A stretch of DNA of 64,000 bases. Source: Pricia antarctica. GTDB taxonomy: Bacteria > Bacteroidota > Bacteroidia > Flavobacteriales > Flavobacteriaceae. Shown here one piece after another: positions 44,040 to 52,899 of the stretch (position 1 is the stretch's first letter; each line of letters begins with the position of its first letter). The notes beneath the pieces are model-generated. The model was not told where the DNA came from, did not search any database, and saw nothing but the letters and a program-made list of their open reading frames with translations. The stretch covers positions 186,001-250,000 of the forward strand of contig DRGL01000023.1 of the NCBI GenBank assembly GCA_011050085.1. The letters are read 5' to 3'. Made by a program: the position numbers and the translations under genes.

Positions 44040-45656
44040 ATGATCCGTCGTTTTGTGGCAATGTTATTTCTTCTTCTACTGGTTGCGGCCCTTTGGCAAT
44101 GCGCGCGACGGGGAAGTCCTTCTGGGGGTCCGAAAGATATCACCCCACCTCAACTCATACGAACTGAGCCCGATAGCATGACCATCAACTTTAAGGCCAA
44201 ACGAATTAGGCTTTATTTCGACGAGTTTATTAAATTAGAGGATATACAGAACCAACTCATAGTTTCTCCCCCTTTAAAGTATCAACCGGAAATTAAACCA
44301 CAGGGCGCAGCCAGTAAATACCTTGAGCTTAAGTTTAAGGATACCCTTCGCGAAAACACGACCTATACCATTAATTTCGGTCAGAGCGTTCAAGACAATA
44401 ACGAGGGGAACCCTAGTAGTTTTCTTACCTACGTATTTTCTACGGGAGATTATATAGATTCGTTAGAGGTAGCAGGTGTAGTTAAGGATGCGTACACAAA
44501 AAAGGCAGATCCATTTATCAGTGTAATGCTATATGAAATTGATACGGCCTATACCGATTCGACCATTTTTAAGCGCCCCCCGAATTATATCACGAATACA
44601 CTCGATAGCACAGTTATCTTCCGCTTAAAAAACCTTAAGGAAGGTCAGTATAAACTTTTTGCCTTAAAAGACGAGGCCAAGAACAACCTTTTTGATCAAA
44701 ACGTGGATAAAATTGGTTTTATGGAGGATACGTTAACCTTACCTTCGGACTCAACATTTCTATTAACCCTTTTCAAGGAAGTTCCGAACTACAGTATAGC
44801 CGTACCAAGTTTAACCGCAAAAAACCGGATTCAATTTGGATATTTTGGCGATGCCTCAAACATAAAGATTGTGCCCCTTTTACCACTGCCCGATAGCGTT
44901 AGCACTAAAATAGTAAAAGAACGCGATAAAGACACGCTCAATTATTGGTTCACCCCGTTCGAGATGGATTCCATCGTTTTTACGGTTACCAACGAAAAGG
45001 AGAAAGTTATTGATACCTTTACCGTTAAAAGTCGAAAAGTGGAATTGGACTCATTGCAGCTGAATCCCAGCCAAAGTGGTTCCTTGAATTTTATTGATTT
45101 CTTCTACATTGGAGCCAATACGCCACTTACCAAAATTGACACGACTAAAATCAGAATGACGGATCAAGATTCGATAGCGGTCGCGTTTACTACAGATTTG
45201 GATACTTTGGAAAACAAGGTGGATTTCGATTTTAAGGTCAAACCCAGTCAAAACTATCAGCTAGATCTATTGCCTGGTGCCATCACCGATTTCTTTGGCG
45301 AGACCAATGATTCGATTGTTTACAATTTATCGACCCAAAGCTATGCCGATCTTGGTAACCTCACGTTCAACATAGAGGCTGACAGTTCGGCATATCCAAT
45401 GATTTTGGAATTAACGGATGAACAGGGGAAATTAAAACGTGAAGTATTTGTGACCGAAGCAAAGCCCATCGAATTAAACAATATCGAACCAGCCAAATAT
45501 TTTATTCGTGTCATTTTCGACGCTAATGCCAACCAAAAATGGGATACTGGTAATTTTCTCAAAAAAAGACAGCCTGAAAAAGTCATTTACTATCCTGACA
45601 CTTTAGAAATAAGGGCGAATTGGGAATTGGAAGAGACTTTTACAATCCGAAATTAG
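44040..45656 (+). CDS. Ig-like (Big_5) domain lipoprotein
   Basis: 538 residues, lipoprotein signal MIRRFVAMLFLLLLVAALWQ then CARRGSPSGGPKDITPP, which resembles the Gly/Asp-rich lipoprotein export signal of Bacteroidota surface lipoproteins. A Big_5 domain follows at about 35-130 (LYFDEFIKLEDIQNQLIVSP, NTTYTINFGQSVQDNNEGNP). The rest is a series of beta domains (VAGVVKDAYTKKADPFISVM and later repeats) ending in a carboxypeptidase-regulatory-like module with FDANANQKWDTGNFLKKRQP. Probably a cell-surface or envelope protein of unknown role. It belongs to no visible operon. Confidence 0.85.
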   Translation: MIRRFVAMLFLLLLVAALWQCARRGSPSGGPKDITPPQLIRTEPDSMTINFKAKRIRLYFDEFIKLEDIQNQLIVSPPLKYQPEIKPQGAASKYLELKFKDTLRENTTYTINFGQSVQDNNEGNPSSFLTYVFSTGDYIDSLEVAGVVKDAYTKKADPFISVMLYEIDTAYTDSTIFKRPPNYITNTLDSTVIFRLKNLKEGQYKLFALKDEAKNNLFDQNVDKIGFMEDTLTLPSDSTFLLTLFKEVPNYSIAVPSLTAKNRIQFGYFGDASNIKIVPLLPLPDSVSTKIVKERDKDTLNYWFTPFEMDSIVFTVTNEKEKVIDTFTVKSRKVELDSLQLNPSQSGSLNFIDFFYIGANTPLTKIDTTKIRMTDQDSIAVAFTTDLDTLENKVDFDFKVKPSQNYQLDLLPGAITDFFGETNDSIVYNLSTQSYADLGNLTFNIEADSSAYPMILELTDEQGKLKREVFVTEAKPIELNNIEPAKYFIRVIFDANANQKWDTGNFLKKRQPEKVIYYPDTLEIRANWELEETFTIRN

Positions 45657-45717
45657 GTACGGTAAAAGTCTATTGCTTTAAAAAGACTTCTTGCCTTGAC
45701 CGTAATATATTAAAAGT

Positions 45718-46497
45718 TCAAGCTTTGTTTTTCAATTCAAAACTGTCTCTATCATCTAAAAATTTTAGATTTTGTCTGGTATTCATAATATGATCTTTGG
45801 ATAGGGTGCCATAGATAATACCCTCTGCTTCGGAATAAGCAAGCTTTTCCCCCAAAGCATCATAAATGGCGGAATGACCTATGTATTCGTGTCCCGTTTC
45901 ATCTTTGCCGATACGGTTAACCCCTACACAATACGCCATATTTTCAATGGCCCTTGCTTTCAACAACGTATCCCAAGCAAGAGTTCTGGGTTTGGGCCAG
46001 TTGGCAACATAAATTAGCACATCGTAATCTTCCGTATTTCTTGACCATACCGGGAATCTGAGGTCATAACATACCATCGGACAAATTTTAAAGCCTTTGA
46101 AATCTACAATCAACTTTTCATTGCCCGCCTTGTACACTTTATGTTCACCGGCCAAGGTAAACGTGTGGCGTTTATCGTAATAAGCAACCTTACCATTCGG
46201 TTCTACGAAAAAAAGCCGATTGGTGAAACTGTCATTTTCAAAAAAGGGAAGGCTTCCTACTAATGCGGCGTCAGTTTGATTAGCTTTTTGTTGCATCCAA
46301 GCAAGTGTTTTAGGACCTTCTTCCTTGGCGACGTTTTCAGGCTGCATTGTGAATCCGGTGTTGAACATTTCCGGTAGAATGATTATATCGATTTCCGAGG
46401 AAATATCTTTCAGAACATTTGAAAAATAGGTTCGGTTTGCCTGAGGATTTTCCCAAATTAATGGGGCTTGTATCAAAGCTATTTTTAAAGTCGCCAT
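45718..46497 (-). CDS. Nitrilase-superfamily amidohydrolase (omega-amidase-like)
   Basis: 259 residues. The Glu-Lys-Cys triad is visible: E43 in ILPEMFNTGF, K109 in YYDKRHTFTLAGEH and C143 in CPMVCYDLRFPVWSR. The sequence fits the YafV/omega-amidase branch, which hydrolyses alpha-ketoglutaramate and alpha-ketosuccinamate in methionine salvage side reactions. The family branch is inferred from overall resemblance. Confidence 0.92.
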   Translation of the reverse strand: MATLKIALIQAPLIWENPQANRTYFSNVLKDISSEIDIIILPEMFNTGFTMQPENVAKEEGPKTLAWMQQKANQTDAALVGSLPFFENDSFTNRLFFVEPNGKVAYYDKRHTFTLAGEHKVYKAGNEKLIVDFKGFKICPMVCYDLRFPVWSRNTEDYDVLIYVANWPKPRTLAWDTLLKARAIENMAYCVGVNRIGKDETGHEYIGHSAIYDALGEKLAYSEAEGIIYGTLSKDHIMNTRQNLKFLDDRDSFELKNKA

Positions 46498-46627
46498 TAT
46501 GATGTACTGAATTTGAACAAAGACCGTTTCGCTTTATCTAGTATAACCTATTAGAACTTCAAAGAGCTCCCATAAGTAGAATTACAAATTAAATTTTCAC
46601 AGTCGGATCGCCATTTTACATATTCAT

Positions 46628-47101
46628 CTAATTCTCGTTTTCTAACAAGCTAATCAATTCAGGATTACCTTGAATTTTGGCATGGTCCATGGCCGTGTTA
46701 CCCCGGTTGTCCTTTGCATTTGTATCGACTCCATTTTCCAGTAATAGATTGGCAATAGCGGGCCGGTTGAAATTCACCGCGTAAATGAGACAGGTAGCTC
46801 CCATAGCATTACTGGCGTTTATATCGGCTCCATTTTTGATCAATTTTTCCGCAATATCGGTGTAACCTTTGAAACAGACCCCCATTAAGGCCGTATTGCC
46901 GGAAGAATCTTTGGTATCTACCTTGGCGCCTTGCTGTAGGAAAAGATCGGTAATTTCGGGCTCATCGTAGTAGGTCGCAATGATCAATGGGGTCGAACCA
47001 CGTGCATCTTTACTATCAAGCAACACGGGGTTTTTGGCCAGCATGGCCTTTACCTCCTTAAAACTACCGTTACGTATCTCATCGAAAAAAACTTCGTTCA
47101 T
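46628..47101 (-). CDS. Ankyrin-repeat protein
   Basis: 157 residues made of about four ankyrin repeats: DARGSTPLIIATYYDEPEIT, DSSGNTALMGVCFKGYTDIA, NAMGATCLIYAVNFNRPAIA and DNRGNTAMDHAKIQGNPELI. No signal peptide; a cytoplasmic protein-binding scaffold. The partner is unknown. It is divergent from the GH63-like gene. Confidence 0.9.
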   Translation of the reverse strand: MNEVFFDEIRNGSFKEVKAMLAKNPVLLDSKDARGSTPLIIATYYDEPEITDLFLQQGAKVDTKDSSGNTALMGVCFKGYTDIAEKLIKNGADINASNAMGATCLIYAVNFNRPAIANLLLENGVDTNAKDNRGNTAMDHAKIQGNPELISLLENEN

Positions 47102-47317
47102 AGCTGGGGGTATTTGGAGTTATATAGTATATACTTTATAAAAATTTATCGGTTTTGTCAACCTGAATTTATAACTGTGCTGTATTCGCCGTTCGAAAGT
47201 ATAAAAAAACGGCTTTGCTAAAAGCCTTTGCGTGAGATTTTTGATGCTTTTAAAATTTTGTTCGAGACCGATTTTAAATTTTATATCTTCAAACACTTAT
47301 CAAGTACATACTTATTT

Positions 47318-49951
47318 ATGGCGAAAACTACCAAAGAACAGCAACGGCTCGATGAACATTATTCCAAGAAGAAAGATTGGCTCAAATGGGGGCCTTACCT
47401 CAGTGAACGCCAATGGGGAACTGTACGGGAAGACTATAGTGCGAACGGCGATGCATGGAACTATTTTCCGCATGACCATGCCCGCAGCCGAACTTACCGT
47501 TGGGGCGAAGATGGCTTAGCGGGCATATCGGACCGCTACTGTAACATTTGTTTCTCAGTCTCTCTTTGGAACGGAAAAGATGCTATACTAAAAGAAAGGT
47601 TATACGGTTTGACCGGTCCTCAGGGAAATCATGGTGAAGATGTAAAAGAGCTATATTATTATTTGGAAAATACCCCTTCGCACAGCTATATGAAACAGCT
47701 GTACAAATATCCGCAGAACGAATTTCCTTATCAAAAATTGGCCGAGGGCAACCAAAAACGGGGGAAAGATGATCTAGAGTACGAAATTCTAGATACCGGT
47801 ATTTTTGATAATAACGAGTATTTTGACGTGTATACTGAATATGCAAAAGCCGAGGGAGAAGACATCCTCATAAAAATATCGATTAGCAATCGCGGTCCGA
47901 AAGCGGCCCCAATTACCGTACTTCCTACTCTTTGGATTCGTAATTTCTGGAGTTTTACTGGAATGCCAGAAAAACCAATCATAAAAAAAGAAGATGATAA
48001 AGAACTATCCTTTGTGTCTATCGACCACACCTATGTTGGCAAATACAAATTATACTTCGATACACCGCATAAAAAGCTCTTTACCGAGAACGAAACCAAC
48101 ATGAAGCGGGTCTTTAATGGCAAGAACGAGCATCCGTTTAAAAAAGACCTTTTCAACGATGCCGTTGTTAGCGGCGATTACGATCTTGCCGAGAAAAATT
48201 CGGAAGGCACCAAATTTGCGCCGTTGTACGATTTGAATATTGAGGCTGGTGAAACAAAGATCATTAGATTACGGCTTACCACAGAAACATTAGCATCTCC
48301 GTTTGACCAAGGTTTCGATTCCGTTTTTTCGGAAAGAATTATAGAATCCCGCTTATTTCTAGAGGCGCTTACGGAAAATTCGTCCGAAGAACAACGGGAA
48401 ATTCAAAAACAAGCCTTTGCAGGATTACTTTGGACAAAGCAGTACTATAATTATGAAGTTGAGCAATGGCTTCATGGAGACCCAGATACTTCGCCCCCCA
48501 AAGAACGCTTACATGGTCGTAACAGTAATTGGACCACCTTAAGAAACCATGATATACTTTCAATGCCAGATGCTTGGGAATATCCCTGGTTTGCGGCTTG
48601 GGACAGCGCTTTTCATTGCGTAACATTTTCTATGATAGACCATGAATTTGCCAAAAAGCAACTATTATTATTCACCAAGGAATGGTATATGTCGCCCAAC
48701 GGACAAATACCCGCCTACGAATGGAATTTTAGCGATGTCAACCCACCTGTACAGGCGTGGGCAGCTATTCAGATTTATCAGATGGAGCTTCGAAAAACGG
48801 GTAAAGGCGACATCAAATTCCTGAAGCGTATGTTCAATAAACTGGCCTTGAACTTCACTTGGTGGGTCAATCGTGAGGATAGTTTGGAAAATAATGTCTT
48901 CGAGGGCGGTTTTCTTGGACTTGACAATATCGGGGTATTCGATCGAAGCAACGGCATACCAGGAGGAGGTGTATTGGAACAAGTCGACGGCACTTCATGG
49001 ATGGCTCTATATTGCCTGAATATGCTAGAAATAGCGCTGGAAATCTCCATGGACGATAATACTTTTGAGGATATGTGCCTGAAATACTTCGGCCATTTTG
49101 TGTTCATAGCTGAGGCCTTGAACAAGATAAGTGAAGATTCTTCAAGCTCTTGGGACGAGCAAGAAGGATTTTTCTACGATAAGTTAATACTACCTAACGG
49201 ACATTCGCTGCCCATTAAAGTACGTTCCATTTCGGGTTTATTATCACTGACCGGTGTGCTGAACATCAGAAAAAAACACCTCGACCAATTGCCCAAGTTC
49301 AAGTCAAGTATGGAATGGTACCGAAGATACCGTGCGGACACGTACAAATACCAAGTTGTAGAAGAGTATGCACCCGATCAGGATTTACTGTTGTCTTTAG
49401 TACCCCGTAAGCGACTTGAGATATTAATGCAGAGTATGTTGCAGGAATCGGAGTTTCTGGGTGAATATGGCATCCGTTCCTTATCAAAGGCACACGAAAA
49501 ACCTTACAATATCGAGATTGAAGGTGATACGTACTGCATCGAATATGAACCGGCCGAATCTTCAACCTACATGTTTGGGGGCAACTCGAACTGGCGCGGT
49601 CCGATATGGTTTCCGATGAACTACCTATTCATCAGCACGCTTAAAGAATATCATAACTATTTTGGTGACGATGTGAAATTCGACTATCCAACGGGCAGCA
49701 ACAATCGGCTGAACCTTAAAGAAATCGCTTTTGAAATCAGCAAGCGTCTTATCGGTATTTTCAAGAAGGATGAAGATGGCAACCGCCCGGTTCACGCATT
49801 ACACCGAGAGAAATATACCGATGAACATTTTAAGGAACTACTATTGTTTTACGAATATTTCGATGGCAACAATGGTAGAGGTATTGGCGCATCCCATCAG
49901 ACCGGATGGACGGCTTTGGTAGCGAATTTGATTGAAGAGATTAATCGTTGA
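47318..49951 (+). CDS. GH63/MGH1-like glucosidase
   Basis: 877 residues from the ATG at 47318 (MAKTTKEQQRLDEHYSKKKD); a longer frame begins at 47228 but adds an unlikely leader. It has the signature of bacterial GH63-type glucosidases: LSERQWGTVREDYSANGDAW near the start, EYPWFAAWDSAFHCVTFSMI in the middle of the (alpha/alpha)6 barrel, with the Asp of WDSAF the probable catalytic acid, GGNSNWRGPIWFPMNYLF, and GASHQTGWTALVANLIEEIN at the C-terminus. No signal peptide, so it acts in the cytoplasm, probably on alpha-glucosides or glucosyl(mannosyl)glycerate-like solutes. Monocistronic. Confidence 0.88.
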   Translation: MAKTTKEQQRLDEHYSKKKDWLKWGPYLSERQWGTVREDYSANGDAWNYFPHDHARSRTYRWGEDGLAGISDRYCNICFSVSLWNGKDAILKERLYGLTGPQGNHGEDVKELYYYLENTPSHSYMKQLYKYPQNEFPYQKLAEGNQKRGKDDLEYEILDTGIFDNNEYFDVYTEYAKAEGEDILIKISISNRGPKAAPITVLPTLWIRNFWSFTGMPEKPIIKKEDDKELSFVSIDHTYVGKYKLYFDTPHKKLFTENETNMKRVFNGKNEHPFKKDLFNDAVVSGDYDLAEKNSEGTKFAPLYDLNIEAGETKIIRLRLTTETLASPFDQGFDSVFSERIIESRLFLEALTENSSEEQREIQKQAFAGLLWTKQYYNYEVEQWLHGDPDTSPPKERLHGRNSNWTTLRNHDILSMPDAWEYPWFAAWDSAFHCVTFSMIDHEFAKKQLLLFTKEWYMSPNGQIPAYEWNFSDVNPPVQAWAAIQIYQMELRKTGKGDIKFLKRMFNKLALNFTWWVNREDSLENNVFEGGFLGLDNIGVFDRSNGIPGGGVLEQVDGTSWMALYCLNMLEIALEISMDDNTFEDMCLKYFGHFVFIAEALNKISEDSSSSWDEQEGFFYDKLILPNGHSLPIKVRSISGLLSLTGVLNIRKKHLDQLPKFKSSMEWYRRYRADTYKYQVVEEYAPDQDLLLSLVPRKRLEILMQSMLQESEFLGEYGIRSLSKAHEKPYNIEIEGDTYCIEYEPAESSTYMFGGNSNWRGPIWFPMNYLFISTLKEYHNYFGDDVKFDYPTGSNNRLNLKEIAFEISKRLIGIFKKDEDGNRPVHALHREKYTDEHFKELLLFYEYFDGNNGRGIGASHQTGWTALVANLIEEINR

Positions 49952-50046
49952 ATGCCTTTTATTTTGGTTATAGTTTGTTCCTCGACATTATCTAGCGAAT
50001 AAATTAGCGGATTCATGCTCAGAAATCTTTTATATGAACAATTTGT

Positions 50047-50850
50047 TCAATTGGGAACCCTAAAACTAATTCCCGCACTTAAGAAAAAATCTTGACCAGC
50101 AGTAATACTTGATCCCCCAAGCAAATCTATTTGAATTCTAGGACGCAGAAGGTAAGTAAATCCAGTATCCCAAAAATGATTTGCCTGTGCATTTTCAGGT
50201 AAATCACCATAGATTTCCGCAAAGAATCCTAATCGATCCGTAATGCTGTAGCCGTAAGATATACTATAGATGTAGGCCATTGAAGGGTCATCGTTTCCCC
50301 ATTCGGCCCCGATATTATAACCTAACGATGATTTCTCGCTCAACGTATGGCTAAACGCTAGCCGAAAATCGGCTCCGGTAGTCTCAAGTTTGTAATCATC
50401 ACTCGCAGCAAACGGCAAAAAAAGATGGCCGACCAAGCCGATTTCCGGAAGGCCGTTTTTTTCATCGGTGATATTTATTTTTAAACCTAGCAATAACGGT
50501 GAAAGTCCGCTTAGTACATCCTCCCTCTGAATACCAGCAATCTTAGTGCGTTGTTCTTCAAAATTCCATCCAAGACGCAATTCCAAATTTTCGAGCAGAC
50601 CGTAACGTAGCAATGTAGTATTATATACCAAGCGTTCAGATGTAATATCATTGTCGTCGAAAGTTTCGTAAAGACTACCAGTCTCAACCTGTAGCAAGCC
50701 TTTTGGTACTACCTTCGAAGATTCTGTTTCGTCGGGCCTATCGGTAACCATTAGCGGGGTACTGTTGGTATCCTCCTGTGCCAATATGTTAATGAAAAAT
50801 CCCGATAATAAGGACACAAATAGTACTGTATAGATTTTTCTAATAGTCAT
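50047..50850 (-). CDS. Outer-membrane transporter-like barrel (MetA-pathway family type)
   Basis: 267 residues from the ATG at 50850, four bases behind the mntR stop. Signal peptide MTIRKIYTVLFVSLLSGFFI with NILAQ, then VTDRPDETESSKVVPKGLLQ, which is the typical opening of the 'putative MetA-pathway of phenol degradation' barrel family, and amphipathic strands to the end (GLLENLELRLGWNFEEQR, GYSITDRLGFFAEIYGDLPE). Because it is cotranscribed with a metal-dependent repressor, a link to metal homeostasis is plausible, but the cargo is not known. Confidence 0.8.
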   Translation of the reverse strand: MTIRKIYTVLFVSLLSGFFINILAQEDTNSTPLMVTDRPDETESSKVVPKGLLQVETGSLYETFDDNDITSERLVYNTTLLRYGLLENLELRLGWNFEEQRTKIAGIQREDVLSGLSPLLLGLKINITDEKNGLPEIGLVGHLFLPFAASDDYKLETTGADFRLAFSHTLSEKSSLGYNIGAEWGNDDPSMAYIYSISYGYSITDRLGFFAEIYGDLPENAQANHFWDTGFTYLLRPRIQIDLLGGSSITAGQDFFLSAGISFRVPN

Positions 50851-50854
50851 TTTT

Positions 50855-51505
50855 CTATAGTTCAATATAAAGATTACAGGCAATTTGGCTTGAAATCTGC
50901 AAAGGCCTATCCTTCACTTTAATGTGTAGGGAACCGTCAAATTCCTCCTTATCCAATAGGGTTATTTTATCTCCCAAAGCAATCCGATTTTTATCCATAA
51001 AGCTTAAGAAAGCGGTCGAAGAATCTTTTACCCCGATACAAATGCCCTCGCTTCCCACTGCCATTTCGCTCAATAATTTTTTTATAAATTTCTTATAATT
51101 ACCATCTTTTGAGGGAATCGGATCACCGTGTGGGTCCGTCCTTGGAAAACCTAAATGCTGATCCAATCGGTCAATCAGCTGTTCACTTCTAATGTGCTCT
51201 AATTGTTCGGCGACCTCATGTACCTCATCCCAAGTAAAATGAAGTTTCTCCACCAAAAAGACTTCCCATAAACGATGTTTTCGTAGCGTCGAAAGAGCGG
51301 AAATTCTCCCTACATCAGTAAGGCTAACACCCTTATATTTCCGATATAAAATCAATTTTTTATCCGAAAGCTTTTTAATCATATCGGTTACGGATGAAGG
51401 CTTAGTTTTCATTTTTTCAGCAATCGCATTTGTCGATATTGAAGCTTTGCTGGTTTCCCCCAACTGATATATGGCTTTTAAATAATTTTCTTCCGATGGA
51501 GTCAT
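50855..51505 (-). CDS. mntR: MntR/DtxR-family metal-dependent transcriptional repressor
   Basis: 216 residues: N-terminal winged helix (MTPSEENYLKAIYQLGETSK, IAEKMKTKPSSVTDMIKKLS, GVSLTDVGRISALSTLRKHR), central dimerisation domain (LWEVFLVEKLHFTWDEVHEV, AEQLEHIRSEQLIDRLDQHL, FPRTDPHGDPIP) and a C-terminal FeoA/SH3-like domain. The metal-binding Glu/His residues of the dimerisation domain are present. Mn2+ or Fe2+ specificity cannot be told by eye, so the symbol is tentative. A perfect palindrome at 51567-51580 upstream could be its operator. Confidence 0.88.
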   Translation of the reverse strand: MTPSEENYLKAIYQLGETSKASISTNAIAEKMKTKPSSVTDMIKKLSDKKLILYRKYKGVSLTDVGRISALSTLRKHRLWEVFLVEKLHFTWDEVHEVAEQLEHIRSEQLIDRLDQHLGFPRTDPHGDPIPSKDGNYKKFIKKLLSEMAVGSEGICIGVKDSSTAFLSFMDKNRIALGDKITLLDKEEFDGSLHIKVKDRPLQISSQIACNLYIEL

Positions 51506-51566
51506 AGACTTTTTTAGAGCTGTAAAAGTATTAATTTTTATAATGGTAAATAATTAATTAGGACTA

Positions 51567-51580
51567 TCTAAATATTTAGA
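51567..51580. promoter_or_regulatory. Perfect 14-bp palindrome, candidate repressor operator
   Basis: TCTAAATATTTAGA lies in the spacer between the divergent mntR and lycopene-cyclase genes. A symmetric site in this place is what a DtxR-family dimer would need for autoregulation. AT-rich palindromes also occur by chance. Confidence 0.35.
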
Positions 51581-51639
51581 GTGGTGTTATCATATCAATA
51601 AGTAGTATCTTGGATTATCTTGCAATTGCGAAAAATCTC

Positions 51640-52788
51640 ATGAAACATTACGATTATATTATTATCGGTGCTGGAGCATCGGGCTTAATGCTGGGCAATG
51701 CCTTAGTCAACGACCCATTTTTCAAGGAAAAATCCATTTTATTAGTAGATAAAAATGCCAAGCTTAACAATGACCGTACGTGGTGCTTTTGGGAAGAAGG
51801 CAAAGGGGCATTTGATACCATAGTTTCCAAGACTTGGCATCATATTTATTTTGGGGGCCAACAGGCATCAAAAACATTTGACATTAATCCTTACTTCTAT
51901 AAGATGATTCGCGGTATCGATTTTTATGATACATACTTAACGCGTTTAAAAAAGTACCCCAATATTAGCTTTAAACAAGAAAGTATTACCCAAGTAACCG
52001 ATGAGGGAAACCGGGTTATCGTTACTTCCGATAAAAGCCAATACACCGCGCTCAAAGTATTCAATAGTATATTCGATTATAAGATGGCCATGCAACAAGA
52101 CAAATATCCCGTCTTGCAGCAGCATTTCTTAGGATGGACCGTAAAAACGAAAGAACCCATTTTCAAGGTCGACCGCGTTACGTATATGGATTTTTCAATC
52201 CCACAATTAGGCAACACCCGTTTTATGTATATTCTACCTTTTTCCGAAACGGAAGCTTTGGTAGAATACACGCTGTTCTCCGAAAAACTATTATCTGAAA
52301 AAACATATGAAAATTCAATTCGAGACTATTTAAAAAATGAACTCGATTGCCATGAATTCGAAATCATGGACACCGAAAAGGGCAGTATACCCATGACCTG
52401 TTACGATTTTAAAGATCATCATACGAAGAATATCCGCTATATAGGTACGGCCGGCGGATGGGCGAAACCTAGCACGGGATATACATTTATAAGTAGTTCA
52501 AAAAAAGTGCCGGTGCTATTACAATTTCTTAAAACGGGGAGGCCGCTGCACAAATTGAGTTTCAAAAACAAATTTTGGTATTATGACCTATTGTTGTTAG
52601 ATGTACTAGCCAATGACAATGCCAACGGCCATACAATTTTCGAAACACTCTTCAAAAATCGTAATCCAGAACTGATTTTTAAATTTTTGGATGAGGAAAC
52701 ATCGCTATTAGAAGACTTGCAATTCATTTTAGGATGCCCAAAGTGGCCGTTTTTGAGGGCTTTGGTAAAACGGTTTTTCAAACTCTAA
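51640..52788 (+). CDS. crtY: Lycopene beta-cyclase (CrtY type)
   Basis: 382 residues from the ATG at 51640 (MKHYDYIIIGAGASGLML); a TTG at 51610 would add ten residues. N-terminal dinucleotide-binding GAGASGLMLG, then the cyclase-specific DKNAKLNNDRTWCFWEE, the VFNSIFDY and SIPQLGNTRFMYILPFSETE regions, and GTAGGWAKPSTGYTF. Cyclises lycopene to beta-carotene at the membrane. No other crt gene is in the window besides a prenyl synthase at 61.9 kb. Confidence 0.92.
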   Translation: MKHYDYIIIGAGASGLMLGNALVNDPFFKEKSILLVDKNAKLNNDRTWCFWEEGKGAFDTIVSKTWHHIYFGGQQASKTFDINPYFYKMIRGIDFYDTYLTRLKKYPNISFKQESITQVTDEGNRVIVTSDKSQYTALKVFNSIFDYKMAMQQDKYPVLQQHFLGWTVKTKEPIFKVDRVTYMDFSIPQLGNTRFMYILPFSETEALVEYTLFSEKLLSEKTYENSIRDYLKNELDCHEFEIMDTEKGSIPMTCYDFKDHHTKNIRYIGTAGGWAKPSTGYTFISSSKKVPVLLQFLKTGRPLHKLSFKNKFWYYDLLLLDVLANDNANGHTIFETLFKNRNPELIFKFLDEETSLLEDLQFILGCPKWPFLRALVKRFFKL

Positions 52789-52899
52789 AAAATCAGATTC
52801 TTAATAGGGGTAACCAAAAATATATTTTTAACAATTTTTTATGGTTATTAACATGAAATTGTTACTTTCGTCTTCCAATTAACTTCAGAACCTATACTA

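Noticed and set aside
45661-45700. AAGTCT...AGACTT repeat between convergent genes as a terminator
   Set aside because: Only six pairs with a twelve-base loop and no proper T-run.
47228-47317. Extended N-terminus for the GH63-like glucosidase
   Set aside because: The added residues (FDAFKILFETDFKFYIFKHL) start from GTG and do not resemble the family's opening, whereas ATG 47318 starts MAKTTKEQQRLDEHY, which leads straight into the conserved region.
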